Part shown: piece by piece, positions 52,446 to 61,206 of the stretch
How positions within the stretch are numbered: position 1 is the stretch's first letter
How the letters are laid out: every line of letters begins with the position of its first letter
Assembly (NCBI RefSeq): GCF_900104515.1
Contig: NZ_FNJL01000001.1
Location: 1-64,000 of the forward strand
Length of the DNA: 64,000 nt
Direction of reading: 5' to 3'
Source of the DNA: Paracidovorax cattleyae
GTDB lineage: Bacteria; Pseudomonadota; Gammaproteobacteria; Burkholderiales; Burkholderiaceae_C
Position numbers and translations under genes: made by a program
The notes under the pieces: generated by a model
Databases searched by the model: none
What the model was told of the DNA's origin: nothing
The model's input: the letters and a program-made list of their open reading frames with translations, nothing else

Positions 52446-53030
52446 TCAGGCGCCAAGGCCCTGCCGGAAAATCTTCTGCCCGATGCGGGACAAGCCTCCG
52501 CCGGATATGGCGGAAATATCCGTCCACTGGCATTGGTGATTTTCCGCGCTGCGGAGAATGGGCTTTGCTCCGTCCCTCACCAGCAGGTACCTGAAGTCGT
52601 AATGCATGTGCGCCGGCTCTTCCCTGGCAGGATTTTCGGGAATGGCATGTACGTCGATATCCAGTGGAATTCCCGCCTGGAGATGCCATGGATGGGGAAA
52701 GGTGGAGATGCCGGTTTCTTCCTGCACCTCCCGGATGGCGGCGTCGAGGGGCGCCTCCGTGGATTCGACATGGCCACCGGGCTGAAGCCACCGCTTCAGG
52801 TAGGGATGGAACACGAGCAGCACGGCGTCGCGCGAGAGGACGATGCCGCTGGCGGTCACGTGGCCGGGCGATGCGCTGCGCCGGGTGATGTCCCCACCCC
52901 TGCCCAATTGCTCCGTCAGCGGAGCCAGCGCACCGGATTCCGATGGATATTCCCGCAGATATTCATCGACGATATATCCCAGATCCGAAGGCACGCCATG
53001 GCGACGATCGTTTTCCAGCCTCTCGTTCAT
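52446..53030 (-). CDS. Nudix hydrolase
   Basis: Divalent-metal enzyme splitting a nucleoside diphosphate linked to another group. The full Nudix box is present: GGHVESTEAPLDAAIREV then QEETGIS, with the metal-binding Glu pair. About 194 residues from the ATG at 53030; further in-frame ATGs at 53048, 53063 and 53084 exist, but a promoter and hairpin at 53059-53116 make the outermost ones unlikely. No strong ribosome-binding site is seen for any of them. First gene of the unit with the SAHH-like and exporter genes. Substrate unknown; the unusually early Glu/Gly-rich N-terminus differs from housekeeping MutT. Confidence 0.8.
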   Translation of the reverse strand: MNERLENDRRHGVPSDLGYIVDEYLREYPSESGALAPLTEQLGRGGDITRRSASPGHVTASGIVLSRDAVLLVFHPYLKRWLQPGGHVESTEAPLDAAIREVQEETGISTFPHPWHLQAGIPLDIDVHAIPENPAREEPAHMHYDFRYLLVRDGAKPILRSAENHQCQWTDISAISGGGLSRIGQKIFRQGLGA

Positions 53031-53058
53031 TGGCAGACCATTTTTCATTGAAAGAAAA

Positions 53059-53083
53059 TGCATCGGCCTGGTGAACCGATGCA
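53059..53083 (-). promoter_or_regulatory. Leader hairpin of the Nudix/SAHH-like/exporter unit
   Basis: TGCATCGG (53059-53066) and CCGATGCA (53076-53083) form a perfect 8-bp stem with a 9-base loop. On the minus strand it is followed at once by TTTTCTTT, so it has the form of a terminator or attenuator placed at the very start of the predicted transcript. Confidence 0.55.
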
Positions 53084-53086
53084 CGA

Positions 53087-53116
53087 ATAATAATAAGCAT
53101 TCGAGCAGCCCTGCAA
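53087..53116 (-). promoter_or_regulatory. Sigma70-type promoter for the Nudix/SAHH-like/exporter unit
   Basis: On the minus strand, TTGCAG (53116-53111) and TATTAT (53092-53087) are 18 bases apart in a locally AT-rich stretch. Transcription would begin near 53080, inside or just before the hairpin, which argues against the most upstream ATG as the Nudix start. Confidence 0.5.
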
Positions 53117-53378
53117 TTTAGCAGGCTGCAGCGCCGGGGCAGCCGGCAGCCATTCATATCCCCGGTAAACAAAATTTATGAAAATGCCCCCATCCGGCGG
53201 CGGCAATGCGTGCAGGGAGGGCGCCAGGGCATGCCGCGTCCCGGCTTCCGGCTCCGCCATCCGGGCCATTCACTCCGCGGCGGAGGCATTCCGTCGCGTT
53301 CTGCTGGCCCGTGCGAAGGGGGCCGCGCACATTGGAGGCATGGAGAGCACGTCGCATTCTCCGCAGGAGCACGGAACC

Positions 53379-53720
53379 ATGGCACATCCCCTTTCCCCCA
53401 CTGCGCGCACGCTGTCGCGCGCCCTCACCTTCTGCGCCGGCACCCTGCTGGCCGCCACGCTCGCCACCGCTCAGACGGCCACCCCGGTGTCCTACGGCGC
53501 GGGGAACCCGGCACAGGCGGGCATGGACTCTTCGGGCGGGCAGCACGGCCGCACGCGTGCCGAAGTGGTCGCGGAACTGGCCTGCGCCCGGGCTTCGGGC
53601 GAACTGGATGCCATGGCGTTGCAGGGCTATGGCGTCGAGAGCCGGCCCATCGACCGCAGCGTTCCCGAATGCGCGCAGCAGCGCGTGCTCGCCTCGGGAG
53701 ATACGGCGCTGCCCCGCTGA
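53379..53720 (+). CDS. DUF4148-type small exported protein
   Basis: 113 residues with a signal peptide (LSRALTFCAGTLLAATLATA, cleavage near QTA). The middle, GRTRAEVVAELACARASGEL, is the DUF4148 repeat found in many small periplasmic proteins of Burkholderiales. Start is the ATG at 53379 with AGGAG ten bases upstream; an ATG at 53340 is possible. Function unknown. The 295 bases between this gene and the Nudix gene hold only the AT-rich promoter region described above. Confidence 0.72.
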   Translation: MAHPLSPTARTLSRALTFCAGTLLAATLATAQTATPVSYGAGNPAQAGMDSSGGQHGRTRAEVVAELACARASGELDAMALQGYGVESRPIDRSVPECAQQRVLASGDTALPR

Positions 53721-53783
53721 CCCGCCCCCACCCGCTGACCCGCCCAGCGGAGCGTCGCGTGCAGGCCGGGCCGGCGGGCTGCT

Positions 53784-54758
53784 TCAGGCCGGCACCGGCA
53801 CCAGGAAATCCCGGCTGATGCCCGCGCCCAGGTCGTTCACGCGGTCCAGGAACTGCGTGAGATAGGCATGCAGGCCGGTGGCCAGGATCTCGTCGATGCG
53901 GCCGTAGCGCAGGTCGGCCAGCAGGCGACCGGCCTTGCGCTGCGTTTCCGCGGACTGGTCGTTGGAGACCACGGCGAGGTTGTCCACCACCTCGCGCAGG
54001 CTGGCGTGCAGCGAACGGGGCATGTCGGCCCGCAGCATGAGCAGGTCGGCCACGCGCTCGGGCGTGATCACGTCGCGGTACACCTTGCGGTACACCTCGA
54101 ACGCCGACACGCTGCGCAGGATCGCGCTCCAGTGGTAGAAATCGAACTCCTGCGGTGACGCCCTGCCGCGCTCGCGCATCGCCGAGCCGTGGAAGTCGCT
54201 CTGCACGGCATGGAACTTCACGTCCAGCAGCCGCGCCGTGTTGTCGGACCGCTCCAGGAAGGTGCCCAGGCGCAGGAAGTGGAAGGCTTCGTCCTGCAGC
54301 ATGGTGCCCAGCGTCACGCCGCGCGAGAGGTGCGAGCGGTACTTCACCCATTCGAAGAACGCCCCCGGATCGCGCTCGAAATCCCGGCCCTGCAGCTGCC
54401 GGTGCAGCTCCAGCCAGGTCTGGTTCTGCGTTTCCCAGATCTCGGTGGTCAGCGCGCCGCGCACGGCACGCGCATTCTCGCGGGCCGCGCGCAGGCACGA
54501 GAGGATGGACGACGGGTTGTTCCCATCGCGCACCATGAACTCCAGCACCCCTTCGCGCGTGACCTCGCCATGGCGCGCGGTATAGGCCGGGATCAGCTCG
54601 CTGATCGACAGCAGCCCCAGCCAGCTCTCCTGCGCCACGTCGGCCGATTGCGGCAGCAGCGAGGTCTCATAGCTGACGTTCAGCATGCGTGCGGTGTTCT
54701 CAGCCCGCTCGGTGTAGCGGGACATCCAGAACAGATGATCTGCAGTACGGCTCAGCAT
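53784..54758 (-). CDS. Alpha-E domain protein
   Basis: 324-residue, almost wholly helical cytoplasmic protein of the alpha-E family: MLSRTADHLFWMSRYTERAE, NTARMLNVSYETSLLP, LRAARENARAVRGALTTEIW, LRLGTFLERSDNTARLLDVK. The start ATG 54758 follows GAGGGA. It is encoded one base after the stop of the circularly permuted ATP-grasp gene, its usual partner. The pair is thought to make a peptide-like or isopeptide product, but no reaction has been established; a transglutaminase-like gene often found with them is not here. Confidence 0.88.
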   Translation of the reverse strand: MLSRTADHLFWMSRYTERAENTARMLNVSYETSLLPQSADVAQESWLGLLSISELIPAYTARHGEVTREGVLEFMVRDGNNPSSILSCLRAARENARAVRGALTTEIWETQNQTWLELHRQLQGRDFERDPGAFFEWVKYRSHLSRGVTLGTMLQDEAFHFLRLGTFLERSDNTARLLDVKFHAVQSDFHGSAMRERGRASPQEFDFYHWSAILRSVSAFEVYRKVYRDVITPERVADLLMLRADMPRSLHASLREVVDNLAVVSNDQSAETQRKAGRLLADLRYGRIDEILATGLHAYLTQFLDRVNDLGAGISRDFLVPVPA

Positions 54759-54759
54759 G

Positions 54760-56286
54760 TCAGTTCCCTCCCATCGACTGCGACATGGCCATGGCGCCCA
54801 TGGACTGCGACTGGCCCGTGGCGGGTGTACCGTTGGCATCGCCGTCGCCCAGCACCCAGGTGTCCTTGGTGCCCCCTCCCTGCGATGAATTGACGACCAG
54901 CGAGCCCTCCTTCAGCGCCACGCGCGTGAGGCCGCCGGCCACCATCTGCACCTTCTGGCCGGAAAGCACGAACGGCCGCAGGTCGATGTGGCGAGGGGCG
55001 ATGCCCGATTCCACATAGGTGGGGCAGCTGGAGAGCGAGAGCGTGGGCTGCGCGATGTAGCCCGCCGGGTTGGCCAGCAGCGCGCCGCGGAACTCCTCGA
55101 TTTCCGCCTTGGTCGCGGCGGGGCCGATCAGCATGCCGTAGCCTCCTGCGCCGTGCACTTCCTTCACCACCAGTTCGTGCAGGTGGTCCAGCACGTACTT
55201 CAGGTCGTCCTGCTTGCGGCACATCCAGGTGGGCACGTTCGCCAGGATGGGCTCCTCGTCCAGGTAGAAGCGGATCATCTCCGGCACGTACGGATAGACG
55301 GACTTGTCGTCCGCGATGCCCGTGCCCACGGCGTTGCAGATCGCCACGTTGCCCGCGCGGTACGCCGCCATGAGGCCGGCGCAGCCCAGCGTGGACGTGG
55401 GGCGGAAGACCTGCGAATCGAGGAAGTCGTCGTCCACGCGGCGGTAGATGACGTCCACGCGCTGCAGCCCGCGCGTGGTGCGCATGTAGACGAAGTTGTC
55501 TTTCACAACCAGGTCCTGCCCCTCGACCAGCTCCACGCCCATCTGCTGCGCGAGGAAGGCGTGCTCGAAGTACGCGCTGTTGTACATGCCCGGGGTGAGC
55601 ACCACCACCGTGGGCTCGGCCGCGCCGGCCGGTGCGCTGGCGCGCAGCGTGTCCAGCAGCAGGTCGGGGTAGTGGGCCACGGGCGCCACGCGGTGGCTGC
55701 GGAACAGCTCGGGGAAGAGCCGCATCATCATCTTGCGGTTCTCCAGCATGTACGACACGCCCGAGGGCACGCGCAGGTTGTCCTCCAGCACATAGTAGAT
55801 GCCGTTGCCCTGCCCGTCCGGCGCGCGCACGATGTCGATGCCGGCGATGTGGGCGTACACGTCGCGCGGCACGTCCACGCCCGCCATTTCGGGGCGGAAC
55901 TGCGCATTGCCCACGATCAGGTCGGACGGCACGATGCCGGCGCGCAGGATGTCCTGCCCATGGTAGATGTCGTGGATGAAGCGGTTGAGCGCCGTCACCC
56001 GCTGCACGAGCCCCTGCTGCATGCGCGCCCACTCGTGGGCGGGAATGATGCGGGGGATCAGGTCGAAGGGGATGAGCCGCTCGGTGCCGGCCCCGTCTTC
56101 GTCCTTGGCGCCATAGACCGCGAAGGTGATGCCCACGCGGCGGAAGATCATCTCGGCCTCGGCGCGGCGCGCCTGCATCGCCTCGGCCGGCTGGCGCGAC
56201 AGCCACTGGCCGTAGCGCTGGTAATGGGGGCGCACATCGCTGCCATCGAAGGGCAGCATCTCGTACATCTCGTCGAACTTCTGCAT
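54760..56286 (-). CDS. Circularly permuted ATP-grasp protein
   Basis: 508-residue ATP-dependent ligase-type protein (type 2 circularly permuted ATP-grasp). Typical pieces: FDEMYEMLPFDGSDVRPHYQ at the start, IFRRVGITFAVYGAKDEDGA, RIIPAHEWARMQQGLVQRVT, DIDIVRAPDGQ-like nucleotide region, VVLTPGMYNSAYFEHAFLAQ, and ELVVKEVHGAGGYGMLIGP, the Gly-rich ATP loop. The ATG at 56286 follows GGAGG. It precedes the alpha-E gene with one base between stop and start. The pair likely acts as one ligase system; substrate unknown. Confidence 0.9.
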   Translation of the reverse strand: MQKFDEMYEMLPFDGSDVRPHYQRYGQWLSRQPAEAMQARRAEAEMIFRRVGITFAVYGAKDEDGAGTERLIPFDLIPRIIPAHEWARMQQGLVQRVTALNRFIHDIYHGQDILRAGIVPSDLIVGNAQFRPEMAGVDVPRDVYAHIAGIDIVRAPDGQGNGIYYVLEDNLRVPSGVSYMLENRKMMMRLFPELFRSHRVAPVAHYPDLLLDTLRASAPAGAAEPTVVVLTPGMYNSAYFEHAFLAQQMGVELVEGQDLVVKDNFVYMRTTRGLQRVDVIYRRVDDDFLDSQVFRPTSTLGCAGLMAAYRAGNVAICNAVGTGIADDKSVYPYVPEMIRFYLDEEPILANVPTWMCRKQDDLKYVLDHLHELVVKEVHGAGGYGMLIGPAATKAEIEEFRGALLANPAGYIAQPTLSLSSCPTYVESGIAPRHIDLRPFVLSGQKVQMVAGGLTRVALKEGSLVVNSSQGGGTKDTWVLGDGDANGTPATGQSQSMGAMAMSQSMGGN

Positions 56287-56379
56287 CAGTGGTGCCTCCT
56301 GCAGCCAGCATAGCAAGTTGCAAGCCTGCTCGGCCGCTGGACGCGCCCGCGGCATGCCGGGCACCACCGTATTCCGAGG

Positions 56380-59226
56380 TCAGAACGGCTCGGCCTCCTC
56401 CACGGCGGCAGCGGCAGAGGCCGCGGATGGCGGCGCATGGTGCCAGTAGCGCCGCGCGCCGTCGCGCTCGCAGCGCCAGCGCAACGGCCGCGCGGACAGC
56501 CAGGACCACGCCCCGCAGGACGGCGAATCCACCAGCAGCGCCCCACGCTCCGCATAGCGTGCCAGCACGTCGGGCGCCGGGTGCCCGTAGCGGTTGCGGT
56601 GGCCCGCCTGCACCACGGCAGTGCGCGGCCGCACGGCATCCAGCAGCGCCGGGCTGGAAGACGAGCGGCTGCCGTGGTGGGGCACCAGCAGCACGTCGGC
56701 CGGCGCCAGCCCGCCACTGGCGGCCAGGGCGGCCTCTTCCACCCGGCCGATGTCGCCCGCCAGCAGCGCCGACGCGCCGGGCGCCGAGATGCGCAGCACG
56801 CAGCTCACCGCATTGGTCCGGCCCGCGCGGTCGGCCGATGCGCCCGATATGCCCGTTCCCGCCCCGCCGCCATCCAGCGCGCCTGGCGGCGGGTGCAGCA
56901 CCTCGAAGCGCACCCCGTCCCACGTCCACTGCTGGCCGGCCTCGCAGCGGGTGACGGCGCGCGCCCCTTGCGCCTCCAGCGCATGGCCCGGCTCCAGCGA
57001 TCCCCACAGGTCCGTGCCGGGGTGTGCAGCCAGCACCGCCGCGGCACCGCCCGTGTGGTCGGTATCTCGGTGGCTGAGCATCACCCGGTCCAGGCGGACG
57101 CCGCCCGCGCGCAGCATCGGCACCAGCACCCTCTCCCCGGCATCGCTCTGCGGACCGTAGCGCGGCCCCGCGTCGTAGAGCAGCGCGTGGCCGGCCGTGC
57201 GCACCAGCACCGCGCTGCCCTGGCCCACATCCGGGGCCAGCAGCTCGAACTGCCCGGCCGCGGGCCGCGCCGGATGCCACCACAGCACGGGCAGCAGCAG
57301 CGGCAGGCCCATCAGGCGCAGCGCCCAGGGCAGGCGCATCACCAGCAGCACGCCGCCCGCCATGCCGGCCACGCCCGCCCACAGCGGCGCCGCCGGCAGC
57401 GAAACCGTGGCCCAGGGCCAGGCCGCCAGCCACTGCAATCCTTCCGCGAACGGCCGCACGCAGGCCGCCGCCGCCGACCACAGCGGCGCCCACAGCACGC
57501 CCAGCAGCGCCAGCGGCGTGACGACCAGCGTCATCCAAGGGATCGCCGCCAGGTTTGCCACGAAGCCCACCAGCGATACCTGCCCGAACAGCAGCACCGT
57601 AAGCGGCGTCAGCGCCAGCGTCACCACCCACTGCTCGCGCAGCAGGGCCAGCACGCGTGCGCGCAGGCGCCCGACCGCGCGGGCGGCCGGTACCGCCTCG
57701 GGCGGCGTGGCCGCGTCGGACGCGAACAGCACGCCCACCGCCACGAAGCTGAGCCAGAAGCCCGCCTGCAGCAGCGCCCACGGATCGGCGGCCACCACCG
57801 CCGCGCAGGCCAGCAGCCAGACCTGCGGCCAGGGCCAGCGCCGCCCCGAGAGCCGCAGCGCGCCGACCACCGCCAGCATGCACACCGTGCGCTGCGCAGG
57901 CACCGCCCAGCCGCTGAACAGCGCATACGCCGCCGCCAGCAGCACCCCTCCCGCCAGCCCTGCCCAGGGCGCCGGCACGGCCAGGCACAGCAGCGCCGAG
58001 CGCCGCCACAGCCAGCCCACCACCGCCGCGGCCACCCAGGCGAACAACGTGATGTGCAGCCCGGAAATGCTCACCAGATGCGCTACGCCCGTAGCGCGGA
58101 ACACATCCCAGTCGGCCCGGTCGATCGCACGCTGGTCGCCCGTCACCAGGGCCGCCACCACGCCCGCGGCACGCCCCCGGGCCAGGTCCTGCGGATCGGT
58201 GTCCGCCCTGCCTGCGGGCTGCGGTGCCAGCCGGGCCAGGATGGCATCGCGCACCCGCTGCCGCGCCTGCTCCACCGGGTGCCGCCACCAGGGCGCGGCC
58301 TCCAGTCGCACCGGCCGCTCTGCGCGGGCGCCCGCCTGCACGGAGCCCGTGGCCTGCACGCCCTGCTCCCACAGCCACAGCTCGGCATCGAAGCCGCCCG
58401 GATTGCGCAGGCCGTGCGGGGCGTTGAGGCGCACCGTCATCTCCCACCGCTCACCCACGCGGATGTTGGGCACGGGAGCGGAAGCAGGTGCCGGCGAGGA
58501 AGGCGGGACTGGTACGGCACCCCGTGTGTCCCCGGACGGGAGTGCAGTCCCGGCCTTTCCTCGCGCACCTCCGGACTGGCGTGCGAACCAGGGTGCCCCT
58601 GAAGACCACGACACATCGACCCGCGGCGGCAACCGCACGGGCCGGCCGGGCGCATTGCGCGCGCCGGCACCGCCCTCCGCCTCGGGGCGGTCCTTCCGGC
58701 CGCTGCGCTGCGGGCGCAACCCGCTGGAACGCGACCGCCCGCCGCCCTGCTCCGCGAACCAGGCCGACTCCACCTCCAGCCGCAGCCGCATGCCCGCGTC
58801 GGTGGGCTGCGGCATCGCCGCTACTACGGCGACGATGCGCAGGTCGCGCCCCTCCAGTGCCGGGTCCAGCGCATCCGACAGACAGGCCCCCGCGCGCAGG
58901 CCGCAGACCGCGAACGCCGCCAGCGCCGTGGCACAGAAGGCCAGCCATTGCGGTGCAGCAACCCGCAGGGCACCAGCCGCCGGGCCGCGCCGCCGCCGGC
59001 CCAGGCGCCGGGCCGGCACCCACACGGCCAGGCCCGCCAGCAGCAGTGCCGCATACACGCGCGCCGGCCAGAGCGCGGGCTGCATGAGCTGAAGCAACGC
59101 ACCGGCAATGCTGCCCAGCAGCAGGGCGGGCCAGAGCCAGCCACTGGGCTGGGCTACAGGACTGGATGGCGGGGCGGGAAGAGATGGAGGGACTGGCGGC
59201 GTGGCGGAGGAAGCGGGCCGGCTCAT
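56380..59226 (-). CDS. comEC: DNA uptake channel ComEC/Rec2
   Basis: Inner-membrane protein for DNA uptake in natural transformation. 948 residues: N-terminal helices and a DUF4131 region with a long Pro/Gly/Ser-rich insert (about 165-265), the Competence domain (VSISGLHITLFAWVAAAVVG, RTVCMLAVVGALRLSGRRWP, WLSFVAVGVLFAS), and a C-terminal metallo-beta-lactamase domain: DVGQGSAVLVRT, LSHRDTDHTGGAAAVLAAHP (HxDxDH) and VPHHGSRSSSSPALLDAV. The metal ligands are complete, so the nuclease part looks active. No other com gene is in the window. Confidence 0.93.
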   Translation of the reverse strand: MSRPASSATPPVPPSLPAPPSSPVAQPSGWLWPALLLGSIAGALLQLMQPALWPARVYAALLLAGLAVWVPARRLGRRRRGPAAGALRVAAPQWLAFCATALAAFAVCGLRAGACLSDALDPALEGRDLRIVAVVAAMPQPTDAGMRLRLEVESAWFAEQGGGRSRSSGLRPQRSGRKDRPEAEGGAGARNAPGRPVRLPPRVDVSWSSGAPWFARQSGGARGKAGTALPSGDTRGAVPVPPSSPAPASAPVPNIRVGERWEMTVRLNAPHGLRNPGGFDAELWLWEQGVQATGSVQAGARAERPVRLEAAPWWRHPVEQARQRVRDAILARLAPQPAGRADTDPQDLARGRAAGVVAALVTGDQRAIDRADWDVFRATGVAHLVSISGLHITLFAWVAAAVVGWLWRRSALLCLAVPAPWAGLAGGVLLAAAYALFSGWAVPAQRTVCMLAVVGALRLSGRRWPWPQVWLLACAAVVAADPWALLQAGFWLSFVAVGVLFASDAATPPEAVPAARAVGRLRARVLALLREQWVVTLALTPLTVLLFGQVSLVGFVANLAAIPWMTLVVTPLALLGVLWAPLWSAAAACVRPFAEGLQWLAAWPWATVSLPAAPLWAGVAGMAGGVLLVMRLPWALRLMGLPLLLPVLWWHPARPAAGQFELLAPDVGQGSAVLVRTAGHALLYDAGPRYGPQSDAGERVLVPMLRAGGVRLDRVMLSHRDTDHTGGAAAVLAAHPGTDLWGSLEPGHALEAQGARAVTRCEAGQQWTWDGVRFEVLHPPPGALDGGGAGTGISGASADRAGRTNAVSCVLRISAPGASALLAGDIGRVEEAALAASGGLAPADVLLVPHHGSRSSSSPALLDAVRPRTAVVQAGHRNRYGHPAPDVLARYAERGALLVDSPSCGAWSWLSARPLRWRCERDGARRYWHHAPPSAASAAAAVEEAEPF

Positions 59227-59332
59227 GGGGCCCTGATGCTAGGGCCGGCAACGTGTCGGACACCGCAAGAAAAAGGCATGCAAGGCATGCCGATCCGTGA
59301 GGCGAGTGCGCCGACCTGCGGGCCCGTTACCG

Positions 59333-59791
59333 TTATTGCACTGCGATCAGCAGCCACCCCGACCGCCACCACCGCGCCCTGCGCCGCGCAGGATACGGAG
59401 GCCCACGCCATTGCATCCGGGGCGCCAGGGCCACCTCGACGCTCCACAGACGTCCGTCATCGAAGAAGGTGAAACGCACCGTCCGGGAAGCCGCCAGCAC
59501 GGCGTTCGCAAAGATGGCCGGCGTGTAGGGCGCGGACAGTTCGACAGCGTCCAGCACCCGCCAGTCCCGCGCGATCCAATGGACATGCAGCGCCTCTTCA
59601 TGAGGCGTATTTTCCGTGGTGAAGACGAGATAGCCGTCAGCAGCCTCGAATTGGGCTTCCAGCACGGCGCCCGGCAGTTCGAGGACAACTCCTTCGCCGT
59701 CGCGATGCCGCAGGCGGAGCCGGGGAGGAACTGCATCGCTGCTGGCATTGCATTCCACGGAGAACGCAGACGATGGCTGAAGTGCCTGCAT
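59333..59791 (-). CDS. Hypothetical protein, possible partner of the glycine-zipper protein
   Basis: 152 residues. Start at ATG 59791, which shares its A with the stop of the upstream gene (TGATG), so the two are translated together. Mostly beta-like pattern with hydrophobic alternation (LRLRHRDGEGVVLELPGAVL, EAQFEAADGYLVFTTENTPH, TVRFTFFDDGRLWSVEVALA), no signal peptide, Arg-rich C-terminus. It is not recognised. Its tight coupling to a toxin-like gene makes an immunity role worth testing. Confidence 0.65.
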   Translation of the reverse strand: MQALQPSSAFSVECNASSDAVPPRLRLRHRDGEGVVLELPGAVLEAQFEAADGYLVFTTENTPHEEALHVHWIARDWRVLDAVELSAPYTPAIFANAVLAASRTVRFTFFDDGRLWSVEVALAPRMQWRGPPYPARRRARWWRSGWLLIAVQ

Positions 59792-60387
59792 CAGAACACC
59801 CAATCAAAAGACACATCTGCTCCCAATGCGCCTAGAGCGCCTCCCACAAACACACCGAGCGTGACGCAGACAGGTGCACCAGGGCCGCAGGCCAGCCCGG
59901 CAAGAGCGCCACCAGCAGCAGCACCGGCAAAACCGCCTCCGATCACGACTCCCTCCCTTGCCACCGCACGGGCCTTGTCGTCCGCCATGGCAACGTTATA
60001 GACCGCTGCCCCCAAGGATACGAAAACCAGGCCGCGGCCCAGAGTGGTATAGTGCCGTGCCGCCGCATTGACCGAGGGCCTGGGACGACCGGAACTATCA
60101 ATGATTTCCAGATAGACAAGATTGCGCTCATTGATCGCCAGTCGCGCAAAGGGCTTGCCGAACTTGTCTTTCGCATATTTTTCGGTGAGAGCTTCAAGAC
60201 TCAAACCGACCTTCTTCAACTGGATCGCCTTCGCCCGACCTATGTCGCTGGAGCGCAAGCGCTGCACCTCCAGGATTTCATTGCGAATCGACTGCTCCAT
60301 CTCCCCATCGTTGATAACGCTGAGGATTTCATGTAGGAACACTTTGCCTGGCAAGTCGGCGACACAAACTGTTTCACCGCGCGCCAC
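59791..60387 (-). CDS. Glycine-zipper protein resembling toxin C-termini
   Basis: 198 residues from a GTG at 60387, nine bases after the zeta-like kinase stop, with AGG/GAGG upstream. An N-terminal helical part (VADLPGKVFLHEILSVINDG, RLRSSDIGRAKAIQLKKVGL) precedes a region of small residues: AARHYTTLGRGLVFVSLGAA, VYNVAMADDKARAVAREGVV, IGGGFAGAAAGGALAGLACG, GVFVGGALGALGADV. The ADDKARAVAREG plus Gly/Ala-zipper pattern is common at the ends of polymorphic or type VI membrane-active toxins (memory). No PAAR, Rhs or signal part is present. Base composition is lower in GC than neighbours, suggesting recent arrival. Confidence 0.65.
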   Translation of the reverse strand: MARGETVCVADLPGKVFLHEILSVINDGEMEQSIRNEILEVQRLRSSDIGRAKAIQLKKVGLSLEALTEKYAKDKFGKPFARLAINERNLVYLEIIDSSGRPRPSVNAAARHYTTLGRGLVFVSLGAAVYNVAMADDKARAVAREGVVIGGGFAGAAAGGALAGLACGPGAPVCVTLGVFVGGALGALGADVSFDWVF

Positions 60388-60396
60388 TGCCCTGCC

Positions 60397-61206
60397 TCAG
60401 GAAAACGCCCTCCACAGCCCGGTCCCCAGAAACCACGGATTGAGCACGCTGGACTCCAGCCGGAGGGTATCGAAATCCGTCACCTCCGCGAGCAGCCTGT
60501 GCCTGGCGCCCGAGTTGTCGAAGATGTAGGCACGGTGCGCCGCCTCGCAGGCCTCGGCCATCAGCGCGATGGACTTGTGGTACCGGTCGATCACCTTGTC
60601 CTCGGGTACCGGATGGCCGCCCTGCAGCACGCGCCGCCGCACCCGGTCGATGTTGATGGCGGGGTCGTCGGTGGCCACGAAGTACAGATAGACCCGGTAG
60701 CCCCGCGCGCGGGTTTCCCGCATGAAGTCGATCTTCGAGCGGTGCGACATCACGGTCTCGAACGTGAAGGTGCGGCCTTCGTCCCGCAGCTCCCGGCGCA
60801 CGGCTTCGGCCAGCGTGGCGGCCAGGTAGGAGTTCCAGGGCCCCGGCACATGGAGGGTCAGCTCACTGTCCAGCGTGATCCCGGCCAGCAGGGCCGGCAT
60901 GTCCAGGCGGCGCCCCAGGCCGAACGTCTGGAAGCTGCCGCGGATCCGTTCCAGCACCGCCGGGGGCTCGCCCTTCACGCCGAGTTCCCGGAGCCCCAGG
61001 CATCCGCCGGTAGCGCGGAGGGCCTTCTCGATCTCGTCGGCATTCACGAAGGCGCCGATCCACTGGGGCTTGAGTTCGGACTGGAGGGTGCTCTTGCCCG
61101 ATCCGTTCGGCCCCGCGAGGACGCGCAGGCGCGGCTGGGCCGGCCGGGCGGGGAACGATGGCGCAGGCCGCGACGCCTGCCCGGCGTCAGCTGCCCCGCG
61201 CGACAC
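60397..61206 (-). CDS. Zeta-toxin-like P-loop kinase
   Basis: 269 residues. P-loop GPNGSGKST near 32-40 and a zeta-like middle: FVNADEIEKAL (the ND/AD pair), GRTFTFETVMSHRSKIDFMR (the ETV/TSH segment), GYRVYLYFVATDDPAINIDR, RVRRRVLQGGHPVPEDKVID. Zeta toxins phosphorylate UDP-N-acetylglucosamine, and close relatives are kinases of other targets. It overlaps by 20 bases the small gene upstream, which fits a toxin-antitoxin arrangement. Length is longer than the short zeta toxins. Activity is inferred. Confidence 0.8.
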   Translation of the reverse strand: MSRGAADAGQASRPAPSFPARPAQPRLRVLAGPNGSGKSTLQSELKPQWIGAFVNADEIEKALRATGGCLGLRELGVKGEPPAVLERIRGSFQTFGLGRRLDMPALLAGITLDSELTLHVPGPWNSYLAATLAEAVRRELRDEGRTFTFETVMSHRSKIDFMRETRARGYRVYLYFVATDDPAINIDRVRRRVLQGGHPVPEDKVIDRYHKSIALMAEACEAAHRAYIFDNSGARHRLLAEVTDFDTLRLESSVLNPWFLGTGLWRAFS

